NCBI RefSeq assembly: GCF_004362405.1
Contig: NZ_SNXE01000003.1
Coordinates: 1 to 64,000, forward strand
Source: Roseateles asaccharophilus
Lineage (GTDB): Bacteria; Pseudomonadota; Gammaproteobacteria; Burkholderiales; Burkholderiaceae_C
Reading direction: 5' to 3'
DNA: 64,000 bases
Within the stretch, counting starts at the first letter, position 1. Each line of letters begins with the position of its first letter. The notes beneath the pieces were generated by a model. It was not told the origin of the DNA. It saw only the letters and a list, made by a program, of their open reading frames with translations, and did no database searches. Position numbers and translations under genes: made by a program. This document shows, one piece after another, positions 17,577 to 27,747 of the stretch.

Positions 17577-18522
17577 CGCCGCCGCGCGCCCGGGCGGCAA
17601 AGAAGCGCTCCATGCGCGGCCGTTCACGCGCTGCCTCCGAGGGGGTGAGCCAGCGCTCGTACAAGCGCGCCACCTCGGGCTGGGCCGCCACCTCGCGCAA
17701 GGCCTTGTCCAGGTCCGCCATCACGGCCCGACCCCAGGCATTGCGGTTGCACGAGAAATAGCCCACCGGCGGCTCGCCCGCCTCCACGATGGGCAGGCTC
17801 ACCAGGGGGGCCTCACGGCCCGGCCGCTGCTGGGCCAGATGATGGGCCAGCACCATGGGGTACTCCAGGCTGAAGTCCATGCGACCGGCCTCCAGCATGT
17901 TCAGCAGATTGCCGGCCTTGGGGGCCGCGATGGCGCGGACATTGGGGGCTTGGCGCAGCAAAGGTTCGAGTTCCGGCCCGTAATGGCGCTTGCTCAGGAT
18001 CAGACCCTGCAGCTCCGGGGCCTGGCGGAACAGCGTGCGCAGCGAAACCCCGGCGGTGGGCAGGTCCAGCGCGGCCACGCGTGAGCGCTGCATGACCAGA
18101 TGTTGCTGCACCGTCGGCATGGCCGGCGTGAAGTAGCGGTCCTGCAGACGTTCGGGTGTGCGCATGGAACTGGCCGAGCACAGACCCAAGCCCGCCTTGC
18201 GCTCCAGCTCCGCACGGGCCCCCGTCAGCATGACAAACCGGTGCTCATACTGCGGCAAGCGCTGCAGCACGCGGCGCAAGAAGCCGTCGATCACGCCCTC
18301 TCCCAGCGCTTCCATACTGGCCGGGGGCTGGCCATCGCTGAGCAAGTAAAAGGGCGGCCAGTCCACCAGGTTCCAGGTGATCACGCGCTCGGGCAAGGCC
18401 GTGCTCAGCTGGGCCTGCGCCCGATCGGGCTGCAACGCAGCGAATAGCAGGCACAGGGCCGGGATCAGGGCAAGCAGTCGATGCACGGAAGCCAAGGAAG
18501 TGGACAAGACGCGGAACCCCAA
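17563..18522 (-). CDS. Periplasmic solute-binding-like protein (TIGR02285-like)
   Basis: This protein of about 319 residues has a signal peptide ending near AQAQ (residue 38) and a type-3 solute-binding-like fold, with WNLVDWPPFYL early and MLEAGRMDFSLEYP late. It resembles the TIGR02285 family of periplasmic proteins, distantly related to amino-acid-binding proteins. There is no transporter next to it, so it may be a sensor-type binding protein. The start is uncertain: TTG at 18522 or GTG at 18486 both precede the signal peptide. Confidence 0.7.
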   Translation of the reverse strand: MGFRVLSTSLASVHRLLALIPALCLLFAALQPDRAQAQLSTALPERVITWNLVDWPPFYLLSDGQPPASMEALGEGVIDGFLRRVLQRLPQYEHRFVMLTGARAELERKAGLGLCSASSMRTPERLQDRYFTPAMPTVQQHLVMQRSRVAALDLPTAGVSLRTLFRQAPELQGLILSKRHYGPELEPLLRQAPNVRAIAAPKAGNLLNMLEAGRMDFSLEYPMVLAHHLAQQRPGREAPLVSLPIVEAGEPPVGYFSCNRNAWGRAVMADLDKALREVAAQPEVARLYERWLTPSEAARERPRMERFFAARARGGVKIE

Positions 18523-18603
18523 GGAAAGCCGAGCGTTCGGACCATGCTCGAGCAGGCCCGTGAGTCTAAGGCCGGCGCTACCGCGATCGGCGGGCCGTCT
18601 CGC

Positions 18604-19473
18604 TCAGCCTCGCTCCTCATTGAGCCAGGGCAAGCTGACCTGGGCTCGCGCCACGGCATGCGCGCGGTTGCTGGCCCCGAGCTTGCGCAGAATGCGCTGC
18701 ACATGGTTCTTGACCGTGAGCGCGCTGATGTCCAGCGTCTGCGCAATCTCCTGGTTGCTGTGCCCTTGCCGCAGCCCCTGCAAGACCTGGCACTCCCTGG
18801 CAGTGAGCTCGCCCGCTGGCACGGAATGAGCGTTTTGCGGGGGGCTGCTTCGCGACTCGGCCGATTGCACTCGCAGCCAGCCCGCGTGAAGCTGCGGCAT
18901 CAACAGCTCCAGCAGCACGGCCTGGCGCGGTCCGTACAGGGACTCAGCATGGGCCAAGGCAAAAAAACTCTCGATCTCGCTGGGTCGCTGAGGCCGCGAG
19001 ACGCCATGAATCAATAGCTGGGCATAGCCCGTCAGCCCAAGCTCCGCCGCCGACATCAGCAATGGGCGCCCTTCGCCGTGAGCCAGCCACTCCGCCTGCA
19101 GCCTGCGGCTCAGCGCGGAGCCTGGAGCACACAGGGCCAAGTCCAGGCCCTGCGGGACGGGCGCATTGTTGAAAACCTCGAAACGCAGCTCCCGGCTCGC
19201 GCGGTGGTAAGCGCCGCACAGCAGCAGCTGATGCGGCAGCAACTGCTGCAACCCGCCCTGCGTCCACACAAAGAACTGGGCGGCATGGCGCAGCGCCAAC
19301 GCCCCTTCCACGGTGCGGACCAAGTCCCGTACTTGCTGCAGGCTGAGCAGGGTGGAACCGTAAAGATCTTCGTGGTCCGGAGCGCTCGGCGCAACGCTCG
19401 GATCATGGTGCACAGCGCTCATAGTCTCAAGCCTAGGGCCGAGCGATGACGACGCCATGTCAACCCGTATCAT
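18604..19473 (-). CDS. LuxR-family transcriptional regulator, EpsA-like
   Basis: This regulator of up to 289 residues has a C-terminal LuxR/GerE HTH (about residues 222-280: LTARECQVLQGLRQGHSNQE, then VKNHVQRILRKLGASNRAHA). The N-terminal region contains FFVWTQGGLQQLLPHQLLLCG, which resembles EpsA regulators associated with PEP-CTERM/exosortase exopolysaccharide loci; no such locus is in the window. It is divergent from egtB with 114 bp between. The start may instead be the ATG at 19422. Its targets are unknown. Confidence 0.75.
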   Translation of the reverse strand: MIRVDMASSSLGPRLETMSAVHHDPSVAPSAPDHEDLYGSTLLSLQQVRDLVRTVEGALALRHAAQFFVWTQGGLQQLLPHQLLLCGAYHRASRELRFEVFNNAPVPQGLDLALCAPGSALSRRLQAEWLAHGEGRPLLMSAAELGLTGYAQLLIHGVSRPQRPSEIESFFALAHAESLYGPRQAVLLELLMPQLHAGWLRVQSAESRSSPPQNAHSVPAGELTARECQVLQGLRQGHSNQEIAQTLDISALTVKNHVQRILRKLGASNRAHAVARAQVSLPWLNEERG

Positions 19474-19587
19474 GCCCTCAAGCAGCGCAGCCCAAATGGG
19501 AAGAACCGCTCGCGCAGCGGCTTACTGCCATTGCTGGTCATCTTGGCGCGCTAGGCTCGGCCTGCTCGCAAGCACCGGGAGATGCCC

Positions 19588-20835
19588 ATGAATGAGATGC
19601 CCGCTTTCGCCAGCCCCGCGGGTGACGCCACACGTGCCGTAGCCCTTGCCCGGTACCCCGCCGTAAGGGCTCACACCCTGGACCTGGCCGCGCCGCTCAG
19701 CGCCGAAGACCAGGCCCTGCAGTCCATGCCGGACGCCAGCCCCGCCAAATGGCATCAGGCGCACACCAGCTGGTTCTTCGAGGCCCTGCTGCTGCGCCCA
19801 CTGCTGCCGGACTACCAGGCCTTTGACGAGCGCTTCTTCTACCTATTCAACTCCTATTACGAGGCCTTGGGGCCGCGCCACCCGCGACCCCAGCGCGGCC
19901 TGCTGAGCCGCCCTTCGCTGGACGAGGTGCGCGCCTACCGCGCCCATGTGGACGCGGCCATGCTGCGCCTGATCGAGCAGGCCGATACCGACAGCTGGGC
20001 CCGCGCCGCGCCCTTGCTGGAGCTAGGCCTGCAGCACGAGCAGCAGCACCAGGAGCTGCTGCTCACCGACATCCTGCACGCCTTCTCCTGCAACCCGCTG
20101 CTGCCCGCCTATGCCGAGGCCGCGCCCGAAGCGCCCGACGGCGGCGCGCTGCGCTGGCTGGCGCATGCCGGCGGTGCCGCACAGATCGGCCATGCGGGGC
20201 CAGGTTTTGCCTTTGACAACGAGGGCCCGCGCCACACGGTGCTGCTGGCGCCCTTCGAGATGGCCAGCCGCCTGGTGAACCAGGGAGAGTACCTGGACTT
20301 CATCCAGGACGGCGGCTACCGCCGGCCCGAGCTCTGGCTCTCGGACGGCTGGGCCCGGGTGCAGGCCGAGGGCTGGCAGGCGCCGGCCTACTGGCTGGCG
20401 CCGGACGACCCGCGCCGCCCGGCCGGGCACTGGCAACGCCTGGGCCTGCGCGGCGTGCAGGCGCTTAGACGCGAGGCCCCGGTGCTGGGCCTGAGCTTCT
20501 ACGAGGCCGCGGCCTATGCAGAATGGGCCGGCGCCCGCCTGCCCAGCGAGTTCGAGTGGGAGCTCGCCGCCCGCGAGCTGACCGGTCTGGAACAGCTCTA
20601 CGACGCGGCCTGGCAATGGACCCGCTCGGCCTACCACCCCTACCCCGGCTTCAAGCCCCTGGCCGGCGCCGCTGCCGAATACAACGGCAAGTTCATGGTG
20701 GGCCAGTTGGTGCTGCGCGGCGCCAGCCTGGCCACGCCGCCGGGCCATGCGCGCCCGAGCTACCGCAACTTCTTTCCGCCGGCCGCGCGCTGGCAGTTCT
20801 CGGGCCTGCGTCTGGCCCGCGATCCCCTCGTCTGA
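19588..20835 (+). CDS. egtB: Ergothioneine biosynthesis protein EgtB (hercynylcysteine sulfoxide synthase)
   Basis: This 415-residue non-haem iron enzyme couples hercynine to gamma-glutamylcysteine or cysteine using oxygen. The N-terminal DinB-like domain supplies the iron ligands: WHQAH near residues 55-59 and HEQQHQE at 150-156. The C-terminal half is an FGE-sulfatase fold (FEMASRLVNQGEYLDFIQDG, RLPSEFEWE). GGGAG sits 6 nt before the ATG at 19588, which is preferred over 19582. egtD follows after 22 nt. No egtC or egtE is in the window. Confidence 0.93.
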   Translation: MNEMPAFASPAGDATRAVALARYPAVRAHTLDLAAPLSAEDQALQSMPDASPAKWHQAHTSWFFEALLLRPLLPDYQAFDERFFYLFNSYYEALGPRHPRPQRGLLSRPSLDEVRAYRAHVDAAMLRLIEQADTDSWARAAPLLELGLQHEQQHQELLLTDILHAFSCNPLLPAYAEAAPEAPDGGALRWLAHAGGAAQIGHAGPGFAFDNEGPRHTVLLAPFEMASRLVNQGEYLDFIQDGGYRRPELWLSDGWARVQAEGWQAPAYWLAPDDPRRPAGHWQRLGLRGVQALRREAPVLGLSFYEAAAYAEWAGARLPSEFEWELAARELTGLEQLYDAAWQWTRSAYHPYPGFKPLAGAAAEYNGKFMVGQLVLRGASLATPPGHARPSYRNFFPPAARWQFSGLRLARDPLV

Positions 20836-20857
20836 GCCCAGTACCAGGAGAACGACC

Positions 20858-21823
20858 ATGCCCTTGCCCCATGCCGCACCCTGGCTGCACGCCGTGCCGC
20901 TGGAAGGATATGCCCATGATCTGCATGCCGCGCTGCGCCAGCGCCCGCGAAGCATCTCGCCCAAGTATTTCTATGACGACGCCGGCTCGGCCCTGTTCGA
21001 GCGCATCTGCGAGCTGCCCGAGTACTACCCCACCCGCACCGAGCTCGCCCTGCTGCGCAGCCACGCGGCCGAGATGGCAGCCCTGATGGGCGAGGCAGTT
21101 CAGCTGATCGAGTACGGCGCCGGCGCCCTGCGCAAGGTGCGCCTGCTGCTGGACGCCCTGTCCGCGCCGCACAGCTTTGTGCCGGTGGACATCTCGGGCC
21201 CGCATCTGTTGGCGGCCTGCCGCGCCCTGCAGGCCGAGCATGCAAGCCTGGCCATCCAGCCCGTGGTGGCGGACTTCACCCGGCCCCACGATCTGCCGGC
21301 CCGGCCACAGCGGGGTCAGCGCGTGGGCTTCTTCCCCGGCTCCAGCATCGGCAATTTCTCGCCGGACCAGGCCCTGGAGTTTCTGCGCATGGCGGCCCAG
21401 GAGTTGCGCGGGGGCGCCCTGCTGATCGGCGTGGACCTGGTCAAGGACCCGGCCGTGCTGCACGCGGCCTACAACGACGCCCAGGGTGTGACCGCGGCCT
21501 TCAACCTCAATGTGCTGGCACGGGCGCAGCGCGAGCTGGGCGCCGAGCTGGACCCGGCCGGCTTTGCCCACAGCGCCTTCTACAACGCACCCTTGCAGCG
21601 CATCGAGATGCATCTGCAGAGCCGTGGCCGGCAGCAGATACGGCTGGATCAGCGCGTCTACGAGTTTGAGGACGGCGAAACCCTTCACACCGAGCACTCG
21701 CACAAGTTCAGCGTGGCCGGCTTTCAGACCCTGGCGGCCCGGGCGGGTTTCAAAGCCGGGCCGGTTTGGCAGGACGCGCGCGAGTGGTTCGCCCTGCTCT
21801 GGCTGCAGGCCCCCGCCGCATAA
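20858..21823 (+). CDS. egtD: L-histidine N-alpha-methyltransferase EgtD
   Basis: This 321-residue SAM-dependent enzyme trimethylates histidine to hercynine, the first ergothioneine step. It shows SPKYFYDDAGSALFE near the start, the SAM loop IEYGAGALRKVR and FFPGSSIGNF, all typical of EgtD. The ATG at 20858 has AGGAG upstream; longer forms would run into egtB. It forms a two-gene unit with egtB and is followed after 29 nt by a DUF427 gene. Confidence 0.94.
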   Translation: MPLPHAAPWLHAVPLEGYAHDLHAALRQRPRSISPKYFYDDAGSALFERICELPEYYPTRTELALLRSHAAEMAALMGEAVQLIEYGAGALRKVRLLLDALSAPHSFVPVDISGPHLLAACRALQAEHASLAIQPVVADFTRPHDLPARPQRGQRVGFFPGSSIGNFSPDQALEFLRMAAQELRGGALLIGVDLVKDPAVLHAAYNDAQGVTAAFNLNVLARAQRELGAELDPAGFAHSAFYNAPLQRIEMHLQSRGRQQIRLDQRVYEFEDGETLHTEHSHKFSVAGFQTLAARAGFKAGPVWQDAREWFALLWLQAPAA

Positions 21824-21852
21824 TCGCTGCCGTCACCCACAGAGGAAGCCGC

Positions 21853-22134
21853 ATGAAAGCCGTCTGGAACCACACCGTGATCGCCGAGAGCGATGACACC
21901 ACCCTGGTGGAGGGCAACCACTACTTCCCGGCCAGCACGCTCAAGCGGGAGTTCACCAGCTTCAGCAACCACAAGACCATGTGCCCCTGGAAGGGCGAGG
22001 CGCACTACCTCTCCCTGCTGGTCCAGGGCGAACTCAATCCCGACGCGGTCTGGTACTACCCCGATCCCAAGCCGGGTGCCGAGGCGGTGAAGGACCGCGT
22101 GGCCTTCTGGAAGGGCGTACAGATCCTGGACTGA
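21853..22134 (+). CDS. DUF427 domain protein
   Basis: This 93-residue small protein matches DUF427 by its WNHTVIAES start, the CPWKGEAHYLSL core (about residues 41-52) and WYYPDPKP. The function of the family is not known to me. AGAGGAAG precedes the ATG. Its position 29 nt after egtD on the same strand suggests cotranscription, making it a candidate accessory gene for ergothioneine metabolism (inference). It converges on the aspartoacylase-like gene. Confidence 0.85.
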   Translation: MKAVWNHTVIAESDDTTLVEGNHYFPASTLKREFTSFSNHKTMCPWKGEAHYLSLLVQGELNPDAVWYYPDPKPGAEAVKDRVAFWKGVQILD

Positions 22135-22145
22135 GCCCGCCGCGA

Positions 22146-23108
22146 TCAGGCGCGCTCGGCCAGGCGCACCACGGTCACGCCCGCGCGCGCCTGGCGCGTG
22201 GAGGGCATGACCAGCACGCAGTCGTCGAAAGGCGTCACCACCGGCTCGCCCTCGTTGTCGCCGATCACCGTGCCGGCCTGGGCAATGCACTCCAGGCCGC
22301 TGAAGGCGCTGTGGAAGCGAAAGCGCTCGCTGCGCGCCACCACGGCCGCGCGCACACGCAGGGCAGGGGCGGGCTGGCTGGCGTCGGGCCGGCGCCAGCC
22401 CGGCAGCAGGCGGCCCAGCTCGGACGCATCCACCACGCCGGCCGCCTCCAGCAGGCGCACGCAATAGTCCTGGGCCACGTCGCGGGCCCGGGGCTCCAGG
22501 TGGTAGCCGCACTCCAGCAGCAGGGAACGGCTCTCGGGCGACTGATCGTCCGCCAGACCAAAACGGCCGAAGTCCCGCATGCGCACCCCGTCGGCGTGGC
22601 CGGCATCGATCACGATGGCCGCCTCACCGTTCAGGCTGCGGGCAAGGGCCAGATTACGCGGCTGCACGCCGGTGAGCAGCAGGGGCGCGGAGCGCTCATG
22701 CATGGAGTGCAGGTCCAGCAGCCAGTCGGCCGCCTCCACAAAGGGCCGCAGGACCGCGGCACGGCGGCGCTCACGGCTGGTGGGCTCGCTCAGACGGGCC
22801 TCGGACCATTGCCGGTTCAGGTCCTCGTCCACGAAGCGGGCCGCGTCGTGCTGGGCCGGGTCGAAGCGGTCAAAGGCCTCCAGATTGCAGAAGGCCAGGG
22901 TGAGGCTGCCGCGCGCCGGGCGCAGGCCCCGCTCCAGCAGGCCCAGCAAGGCCCAGGCGCCGCAGAGCTCATTGCCATGCACCAGGGCCGAGATCATCAG
23001 ATGCCGCCCCGGCTGGCCGCTGTCGAAGCGCCACACGCCCTCGGTGCCGGTATTGCCGGCGCGCCAGGGGCCCAGCTCGGGCTTTTGCAAAGTGCTGTTC
23101 AGGTCCAT
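22146..23108 (-). CDS. Succinylglutamate desuccinylase/aspartoacylase family protein
   Basis: This 320-residue zinc hydrolase has the M14-like SALVHGNELCGAWAL motif (His and Glu zinc ligands near residues 44-47), DEDLNRQW, and LLDLHSMHE supplying the third His (near residue 133). Family members remove acyl groups from N-acyl amino acids. It starts 5 nt after the Bug protein gene, at the end of the long minus-strand run, suggesting it acts on an amide or ester of the same catabolic route; the substrate is not known. Confidence 0.82.
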   Translation of the reverse strand: MDLNSTLQKPELGPWRAGNTGTEGVWRFDSGQPGRHLMISALVHGNELCGAWALLGLLERGLRPARGSLTLAFCNLEAFDRFDPAQHDAARFVDEDLNRQWSEARLSEPTSRERRRAAVLRPFVEAADWLLDLHSMHERSAPLLLTGVQPRNLALARSLNGEAAIVIDAGHADGVRMRDFGRFGLADDQSPESRSLLLECGYHLEPRARDVAQDYCVRLLEAAGVVDASELGRLLPGWRRPDASQPAPALRVRAAVVARSERFRFHSAFSGLECIAQAGTVIGDNEGEPVVTPFDDCVLVMPSTRQARAGVTVVRLAERA

Positions 23109-23113
23109 GGTCT

Positions 23114-24094
23114 TCAGTCGGTCTCGATCTTGGCGAACTGCACGATCTTCGCAAATCGATCGATCTCGCTGCGCACGAACTTGCGGCCATCCAGATCGGG
23201 CGTCAGGGTCAGGCCCGCGGTCTGCAGCTTGGCCACCACCTCGGGCTGGCGCAGCACCTCGCGCAGCTCCTTCTGCAGCTGGGCCTGGATGGGCGCTGGG
23301 GTCTTGGCCGGGGCGAAGAGGCCAAACCAGACGCCGATGTCCACACCGGCAAAGGCCTTGGTCTCGGCCAGGGCCGGGATATTGGGCGCCGCCGGCGAGC
23401 GCTTGGCCGTGGTCACGCCAATGGCCTGCATGCGCCCTTCCTGGATATGCGGCAGGGCGCTGGAGAGCACGAAGACGGCAAAGTCCACCTGGCCGCCCAG
23501 CAGGTCGGTCACCATGGGCGCGGCGCCGCGATAGGGAATGTGCAGCATGAAGAGCTGCGCCTCATGCTTGAGCAGCTCGCCGGCCAGATGCAGGGGGGTG
23601 CCGATGCCCGAGCTGGCGTAGCTGAGCTTGCCGGGGCGCGCGGCCACAAAGTCCTTGAAGGCCGCGGCACTGGCCAGCGGCGTGCGGGGAGTGGTGACCA
23701 GCACCAGGGGCTGGTTACCGATCATGCCAACCGGGGCCAGATCATTGAGGGCGTTGTAGCGCGGCTTCTTGGCGGTGAGCGCATTGATGCCCACCTCGCT
23801 GGTGGAGCCCAGCAGCAGGGTGTGGCCGTCGGCGGGCGCATTCACCACCTTGAGCGCGCCCAGGGTGCCGCCGGCGCCGGCCGCGTTCTCCACGATGACC
23901 TGCTGGCCCAGGCGCTTGGCCAGCTCGGGGGCCACGGTGCGGGCCACCAGGTCCACGCTGCCGCCGGCCGCATAGCCCACGACCAGGGAAATGGGCTTCT
24001 TGCCCGGAAAGCTGTCGGACTGCGCCAATGCGGCGCTGCCGAAGAGGCTGAGCGTGGCGGCGACCAAAGCGCCGAGCAAGGTGTTCATCGTCAT
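23114..24094 (-). CDS. Tripartite tricarboxylate transporter (TctC/Bug) substrate-binding protein
   Basis: This protein of about 326 residues has a signal peptide (to about residue 24, ending SAALAQ) and the Bug-family pattern KPISLVVGYAAGGSVDLVAR, then NAAGAGGTLGALKVVNAPADG. It binds an organic or aromatic acid in the periplasm. No TctAB permease is adjacent, which is common for Bug proteins in Burkholderiales. The start could be 24094 or 24088; a longer form from 24130 would spoil the signal peptide. It lies 104 bp after the LysR gene. Confidence 0.85.
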   Translation of the reverse strand: MTMNTLLGALVAATLSLFGSAALAQSDSFPGKKPISLVVGYAAGGSVDLVARTVAPELAKRLGQQVIVENAAGAGGTLGALKVVNAPADGHTLLLGSTSEVGINALTAKKPRYNALNDLAPVGMIGNQPLVLVTTPRTPLASAAAFKDFVAARPGKLSYASSGIGTPLHLAGELLKHEAQLFMLHIPYRGAAPMVTDLLGGQVDFAVFVLSSALPHIQEGRMQAIGVTTAKRSPAAPNIPALAETKAFAGVDIGVWFGLFAPAKTPAPIQAQLQKELREVLRQPEVVAKLQTAGLTLTPDLDGRKFVRSEIDRFAKIVQFAKIETD

Positions 24095-24198
24095 GGCGAG
24101 GGGCTGCGATGGTTGATAGGCAGCCACCATCTTGCGAGCCCGGCCGGGGGCGGTGATTGCCGATTCGGCAATTTCGATTGCCTTGCGGGCAAGCGTCC

Positions 24199-25074
24199 TC
24201 AGGCGCGTCGGCTATGGGCCAGCAGGGCGTCCCAGACCCGGCTCAGCGCGGGGCTGGGCGGCTTCTTGCGCCGGAACAGACGGGTCTCAAAGGGGATCTG
24301 CCAGGCCGGCTCGCCCCAAACGCTGAGGGTGCCCGCACGCAGATCGGCCGCCACCATGGACAGGGGCAGCCAGGCCAGGCCCATGCCGCGCATGGCGTAC
24401 TCGCGCAGCGAGTCCACCGAGTCGCAGCGCATGGCCAGGGCCAGGGGCGGCAGCTCGCGCAGATGCGCCAGATGATCGTCCAGCAGCCGCCCCAGGGCCT
24501 GGCCGGGGTCATAGGCCAGGAGGCGCGGCGGCGCCTTGCCGGCGTGGCCGTGCAGCACGGGCACCAGGCGGTCGTCGGCGCCGCGGGCCTGCAGGTAGCG
24601 GCGACCGTCCAGCTTGAGGGTCAGCGCCGGGTGGTGGTAGCTCAGCAGGATGTCCACCTCGCCGCGCTCCAGCATCTCACTGGCCTCGTTCATCAGGCGC
24701 GTCATCACCTGCACCTGGGGCGCATCGGGGCGGCGCATCAGGGGCGCCAGGGCATCCGCCACCACGCTATGCGCCAGGGTGCGACCGGTCACCAGGCGCA
24801 CCAGGGAGTCGCCCGCCACACCGGCCACCAGCTCGTGGCGCAGCAGCTCCAGCTCGCGGGTGGTGGCGCGGCCCTGCTCGCACAGGCGCTGACCCGCGGC
24901 CGAAAGGCGCGGGGGCTGGCTGCCGGGCTCGAACAGGGGCACGCCGACCCATTGCTCCAGGGCCTTGAGCCGGCGGCCGAAGGCGGGGGCCGTCACATGG
25001 CGCAACTCGGCGGCGGCCTTGAAGCTGCCGCCGTCCACCACGGCCTGCAGATCGGCCAGCCACTTGAGCTGCAC
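24199..25074 (-). CDS. LysR-family transcriptional regulator
   Basis: This 291-residue regulator has an N-terminal winged HTH (LADLQAVVDGGSFKAAAELR, then FGRRLKALEQWVGVPLFEPG) and an effector-binding domain. It starts with GTG. It lies 20 nt downstream of fahA on the same strand rather than divergent, so it is probably cotranscribed with the homogentisate genes and may regulate them or the Bug gene that follows. The effector is unknown. Confidence 0.85.
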   Translation of the reverse strand: MQLKWLADLQAVVDGGSFKAAAELRHVTAPAFGRRLKALEQWVGVPLFEPGSQPPRLSAAGQRLCEQGRATTRELELLRHELVAGVAGDSLVRLVTGRTLAHSVVADALAPLMRRPDAPQVQVMTRLMNEASEMLERGEVDILLSYHHPALTLKLDGRRYLQARGADDRLVPVLHGHAGKAPPRLLAYDPGQALGRLLDDHLAHLRELPPLALAMRCDSVDSLREYAMRGMGLAWLPLSMVAADLRAGTLSVWGEPAWQIPFETRLFRRKKPPSPALSRVWDALLAHSRRA

Positions 25075-25094
25075 GCCAGCGGCCCCGGCGCGGC

Positions 25095-26423
25095 TCAGAC
25101 CCGGGCCGGCAGCACCGTGGCCGCGCAGTCGCCGAAGCCGATGCGGCGCGCGCCGTCCTTGGCGGCAAAGCCGCGCAGGATCACGGTGTCGCCATCCTGC
25201 AGGAAGGTGCGCGTCTCGCCATTGGGCAGGCTCAGGGCCTGCTTGCCGCCCAGGGACAGCTCCAGCAGCGAACCGCCCTCCTCCGGCTTGGCGCCGCTCT
25301 GGGTGCCGGTGCCCAGCAGATCGCCGGGCTGCAGATTGCAGCCATTGCTGGCGTGGTGCACCAGCATCTGGGCCAGGGTCCAGTAGGCGGACTCGCCGAA
25401 GTTGCTGCGCATCAGGCGGGTCGGGGCCTGGCCGGCCGCGCGCATCTGCTCGGTCTGCAGCCAGACCTCCAGCTCAATGGCATAGCCACCGGCGGCGCGG
25501 TTCTTTTCGGAGTCCAGATAGGGCAGCGGCTGGGGATCCTGCTCGGGGTGCGCGAAGGCGCAGCGGAAGGGCTCCAGGGCCTCGGCCGTGACGATCCAGG
25601 GCGAGATGGTGGTGGCGAAGTTCTTGGCCAGGAAGGGGCCCAGGGGCTGGTACTCCCAGGCCTGCACATCGCGGGCCGACCAGTCGTTGAGCAGGGTCAG
25701 GCCGAAGAGATGCTCGTCGGCGCGCTCCATGGGAATGGTCGCGCCCAGGGCATTGCCACCGGCCACGAACACGCCCAGCTCCAGCTCATAGTCCAGGCGC
25801 TTACACGGCGCGCGCTCGGGCGCGGTGGCGCCCGGCGGCATCAGCTGGCCCAGGGGGCGGCGCACATCCTGGCCGCTCACGCCGATGGAGGAGCTGCGGC
25901 CGTGGTAGCCGATGGGCACCCATTTGTAGTTGGGCAGCAGGGGGTTGTCCGGGCGGAAGAGCTTGCCCACCGTGGTGGCGTGGTGGATGCCGGTGTAGAA
26001 GTCGGTGTAGTCACCGATGCGGCAGGGCACCAGCATCTGCGCCTCGCTCTGCGCCAGCAGGCAGGCGCGCAAAGCGCCCTCCTGCTTGCTGCCCACCAGC
26101 AGGGCCGCGAACAGGGCCTGACGCAGCGCGCGGCGCTGGGCCGCCGGCAAGGCCATGAAGGCATTCAGATCGCCCTGGGCGAGGGGCTGGAGTGCCACCT
26201 GCTCGGCGCTGCTCCAGCGGCCGGCGGCCGCCGCGGCACGCAGGTCCAGCACCTGGTCGCCAATGGCCACGCCCACGCGCGGGCTCTCGTTGCGACCGGC
26301 GCGCACGAACAGGCCGTAGGGCAGGTTCTGGATCGGGAAATCGGTGCCCGCCTCGTTGGCCGAGGCCACCCAGCTCTGGGCGGCCGGGTCATGGGTGTGG
26401 TCGAGATCGGAGAAAGCAGTCAT
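25095..26423 (-). CDS. fahA: Fumarylacetoacetase
   Basis: This 442-residue enzyme splits fumarylacetoacetate into fumarate and acetoacetate, the last homogentisate-pathway step. An SH3-like N domain leads to the catalytic domain with [13 protein letters not shown], where the calcium-binding Asp lies; [25 protein letters not shown] and [20 protein letters not shown] follow. The length fits the family (about 420-440). Its ATG overlaps the hmgA stop by 4 bp, so the two are coupled. Confidence 0.95.
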   Translation of the reverse strand: MTAFSDLDHTHDPAAQSWVASANEAGTDFPIQNLPYGLFVRAGRNESPRVGVAIGDQVLDLRAAAAAGRWSSAEQVALQPLAQGDLNAFMALPAAQRRALRQALFAALLVGSKQEGALRACLLAQSEAQMLVPCRIGDYTDFYTGIHHATTVGKLFRPDNPLLPNYKWVPIGYHGRSSSIGVSGQDVRRPLGQLMPPGATAPERAPCKRLDYELELGVFVAGGNALGATIPMERADEHLFGLTLLNDWSARDVQAWEYQPLGPFLAKNFATTISPWIVTAEALEPFRCAFAHPEQDPQPLPYLDSEKNRAAGGYAIELEVWLQTEQMRAAGQAPTRLMRSNFGESAYWTLAQMLVHHASNGCNLQPGDLLGTGTQSGAKPEEGGSLLELSLGGKQALSLPNGETRTFLQDGDTVILRGFAAKDGARRIGFGDCAATVLPARV

Positions 26424-27736
26424 GGTGTCTTGAATTGATCTTGCAGATCACGCCAGCAGTCGGCGTAGTGGGTTTCCAGCGCGCCGCTGTCCTTGAGCGC
26501 GAACTCGGTGGGCAGCAGGCGCCAGCGGGTCTCGAACATGAAGGCCAGGGTGTGGTCCAGCTTGTGGGGCTTGAGCTCGGCCGCGCTGGCCTTGGCAAAG
26601 GCCTCGGTATCGGGGCCGTGCGGCACCATGGCATTGTGCAGGCTGGCGCCGCCGGGCTTGAAGCCCTCGGGCTTGGCGTCGTACTGGCCCAGCACCAGGC
26701 CCATGAACTCGCTCATCACATTGCGGTGGTACCAGGGCGGACGGAAGGTGTCCTCGGCCACCATCCAGCGCGGCGGGAAGATCACGAAGTCCACATTGGC
26801 CCAGCCCGGCGTGTCCGAGGGGCTGGTCAGCACCGTGAAGATGCTGGGGTCCGGATGGTCGAAGCTGATCGAGCCGATGGTCATGAAGTGCGCCGTGTCG
26901 TACTTGTAGGGCGCGAGATTGCCGTGCCAAGCCACCACATTGAAGGGCGTGTGGCCCTGCTGCGCGGTCCAGAGTCGGCCACCGAACTTCTTGACGATCT
27001 CATAGGCCCCGGGCGTGTCCTCATAGGCCGCCACCGGCGCCAGGAAGTCGCGCGGATTGGCCAGGCCGTTGGAGCCTATGGGCCCCAGCTCCGGCAGGCG
27101 CAGGGCGGCGCCGTAGTTCTCGCAGACATAGCCGCGCGCGGGGCCGTCCGGCAGCGCCACCTTGAAGGCCAGGCCGCGCGGGATCAGGGCGATCTCGCCG
27201 GGCTTGACGTCCAGCAGGCCCAGCTCGGTCGTGATGCGCAGGCGCCCCTGCTGGGGCACGATCAACAGCTCGCCATCGGCATTGACGAAGGCGCGGCGCT
27301 CCATGGAACGGTTGGCCAGGTACATATGGGCGGCCATGCCCGTCTGCGCATCGGGGTCGCCGTTGACGGCATAGGTGCGCAGGCCTTCGATGAAGTCCTG
27401 CGCCGCATCAGCCCCATCGGCCTCAGCGGGCAGGGCCAGCGGCGCCCAGCGCAGCGGGTCCGGCGGCACCGCGGCCGCGCCCTCGCGGGCGCCGGTCTTG
27501 AGCCAGGGCTGGGCCAGGGGCTGGTAGGCGCCCACCACCACCGAGGGCTGGCGGCGGTACATCCAGCTGCGCAGGTTCTCGGCGCGCGGCGCGGTGAAGG
27601 CCGTGCCCGAAAGCAGCTCGGCGTAGAGGCCATGGGCCACCTTCTGCGGGCTGTTGCGGCCCAGGGGCAGGCTGCCGGGCACCGCCTCGCTGGCGTGCTC
27701 GTTGCCGAAGCCCGATTGGTAGGTGAGTTCGCTCAT
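26420..27736 (-). CDS. hmgA: Homogentisate 1,2-dioxygenase
   Basis: This 438-residue iron dioxygenase opens the homogentisate ring to maleylacetoacetate. The N terminus [15 protein letters not shown] is diagnostic, and the iron ligands are seen as [13 protein letters not shown] (His337, Glu343) and MVPHGPD. It starts 11 nt after the Bug gene and overlaps fahA. No maleylacetoacetate isomerase (hmgC/maiA) gene lies in the window. Confidence 0.96.
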   Translation of the reverse strand: MSELTYQSGFGNEHASEAVPGSLPLGRNSPQKVAHGLYAELLSGTAFTAPRAENLRSWMYRRQPSVVVGAYQPLAQPWLKTGAREGAAAVPPDPLRWAPLALPAEADGADAAQDFIEGLRTYAVNGDPDAQTGMAAHMYLANRSMERRAFVNADGELLIVPQQGRLRITTELGLLDVKPGEIALIPRGLAFKVALPDGPARGYVCENYGAALRLPELGPIGSNGLANPRDFLAPVAAYEDTPGAYEIVKKFGGRLWTAQQGHTPFNVVAWHGNLAPYKYDTAHFMTIGSISFDHPDPSIFTVLTSPSDTPGWANVDFVIFPPRWMVAEDTFRPPWYHRNVMSEFMGLVLGQYDAKPEGFKPGGASLHNAMVPHGPDTEAFAKASAAELKPHKLDHTLAFMFETRWRLLPTEFALKDSGALETHYADCWRDLQDQFKTP

Positions 27737-27747
27737 CGGGGAGATGC

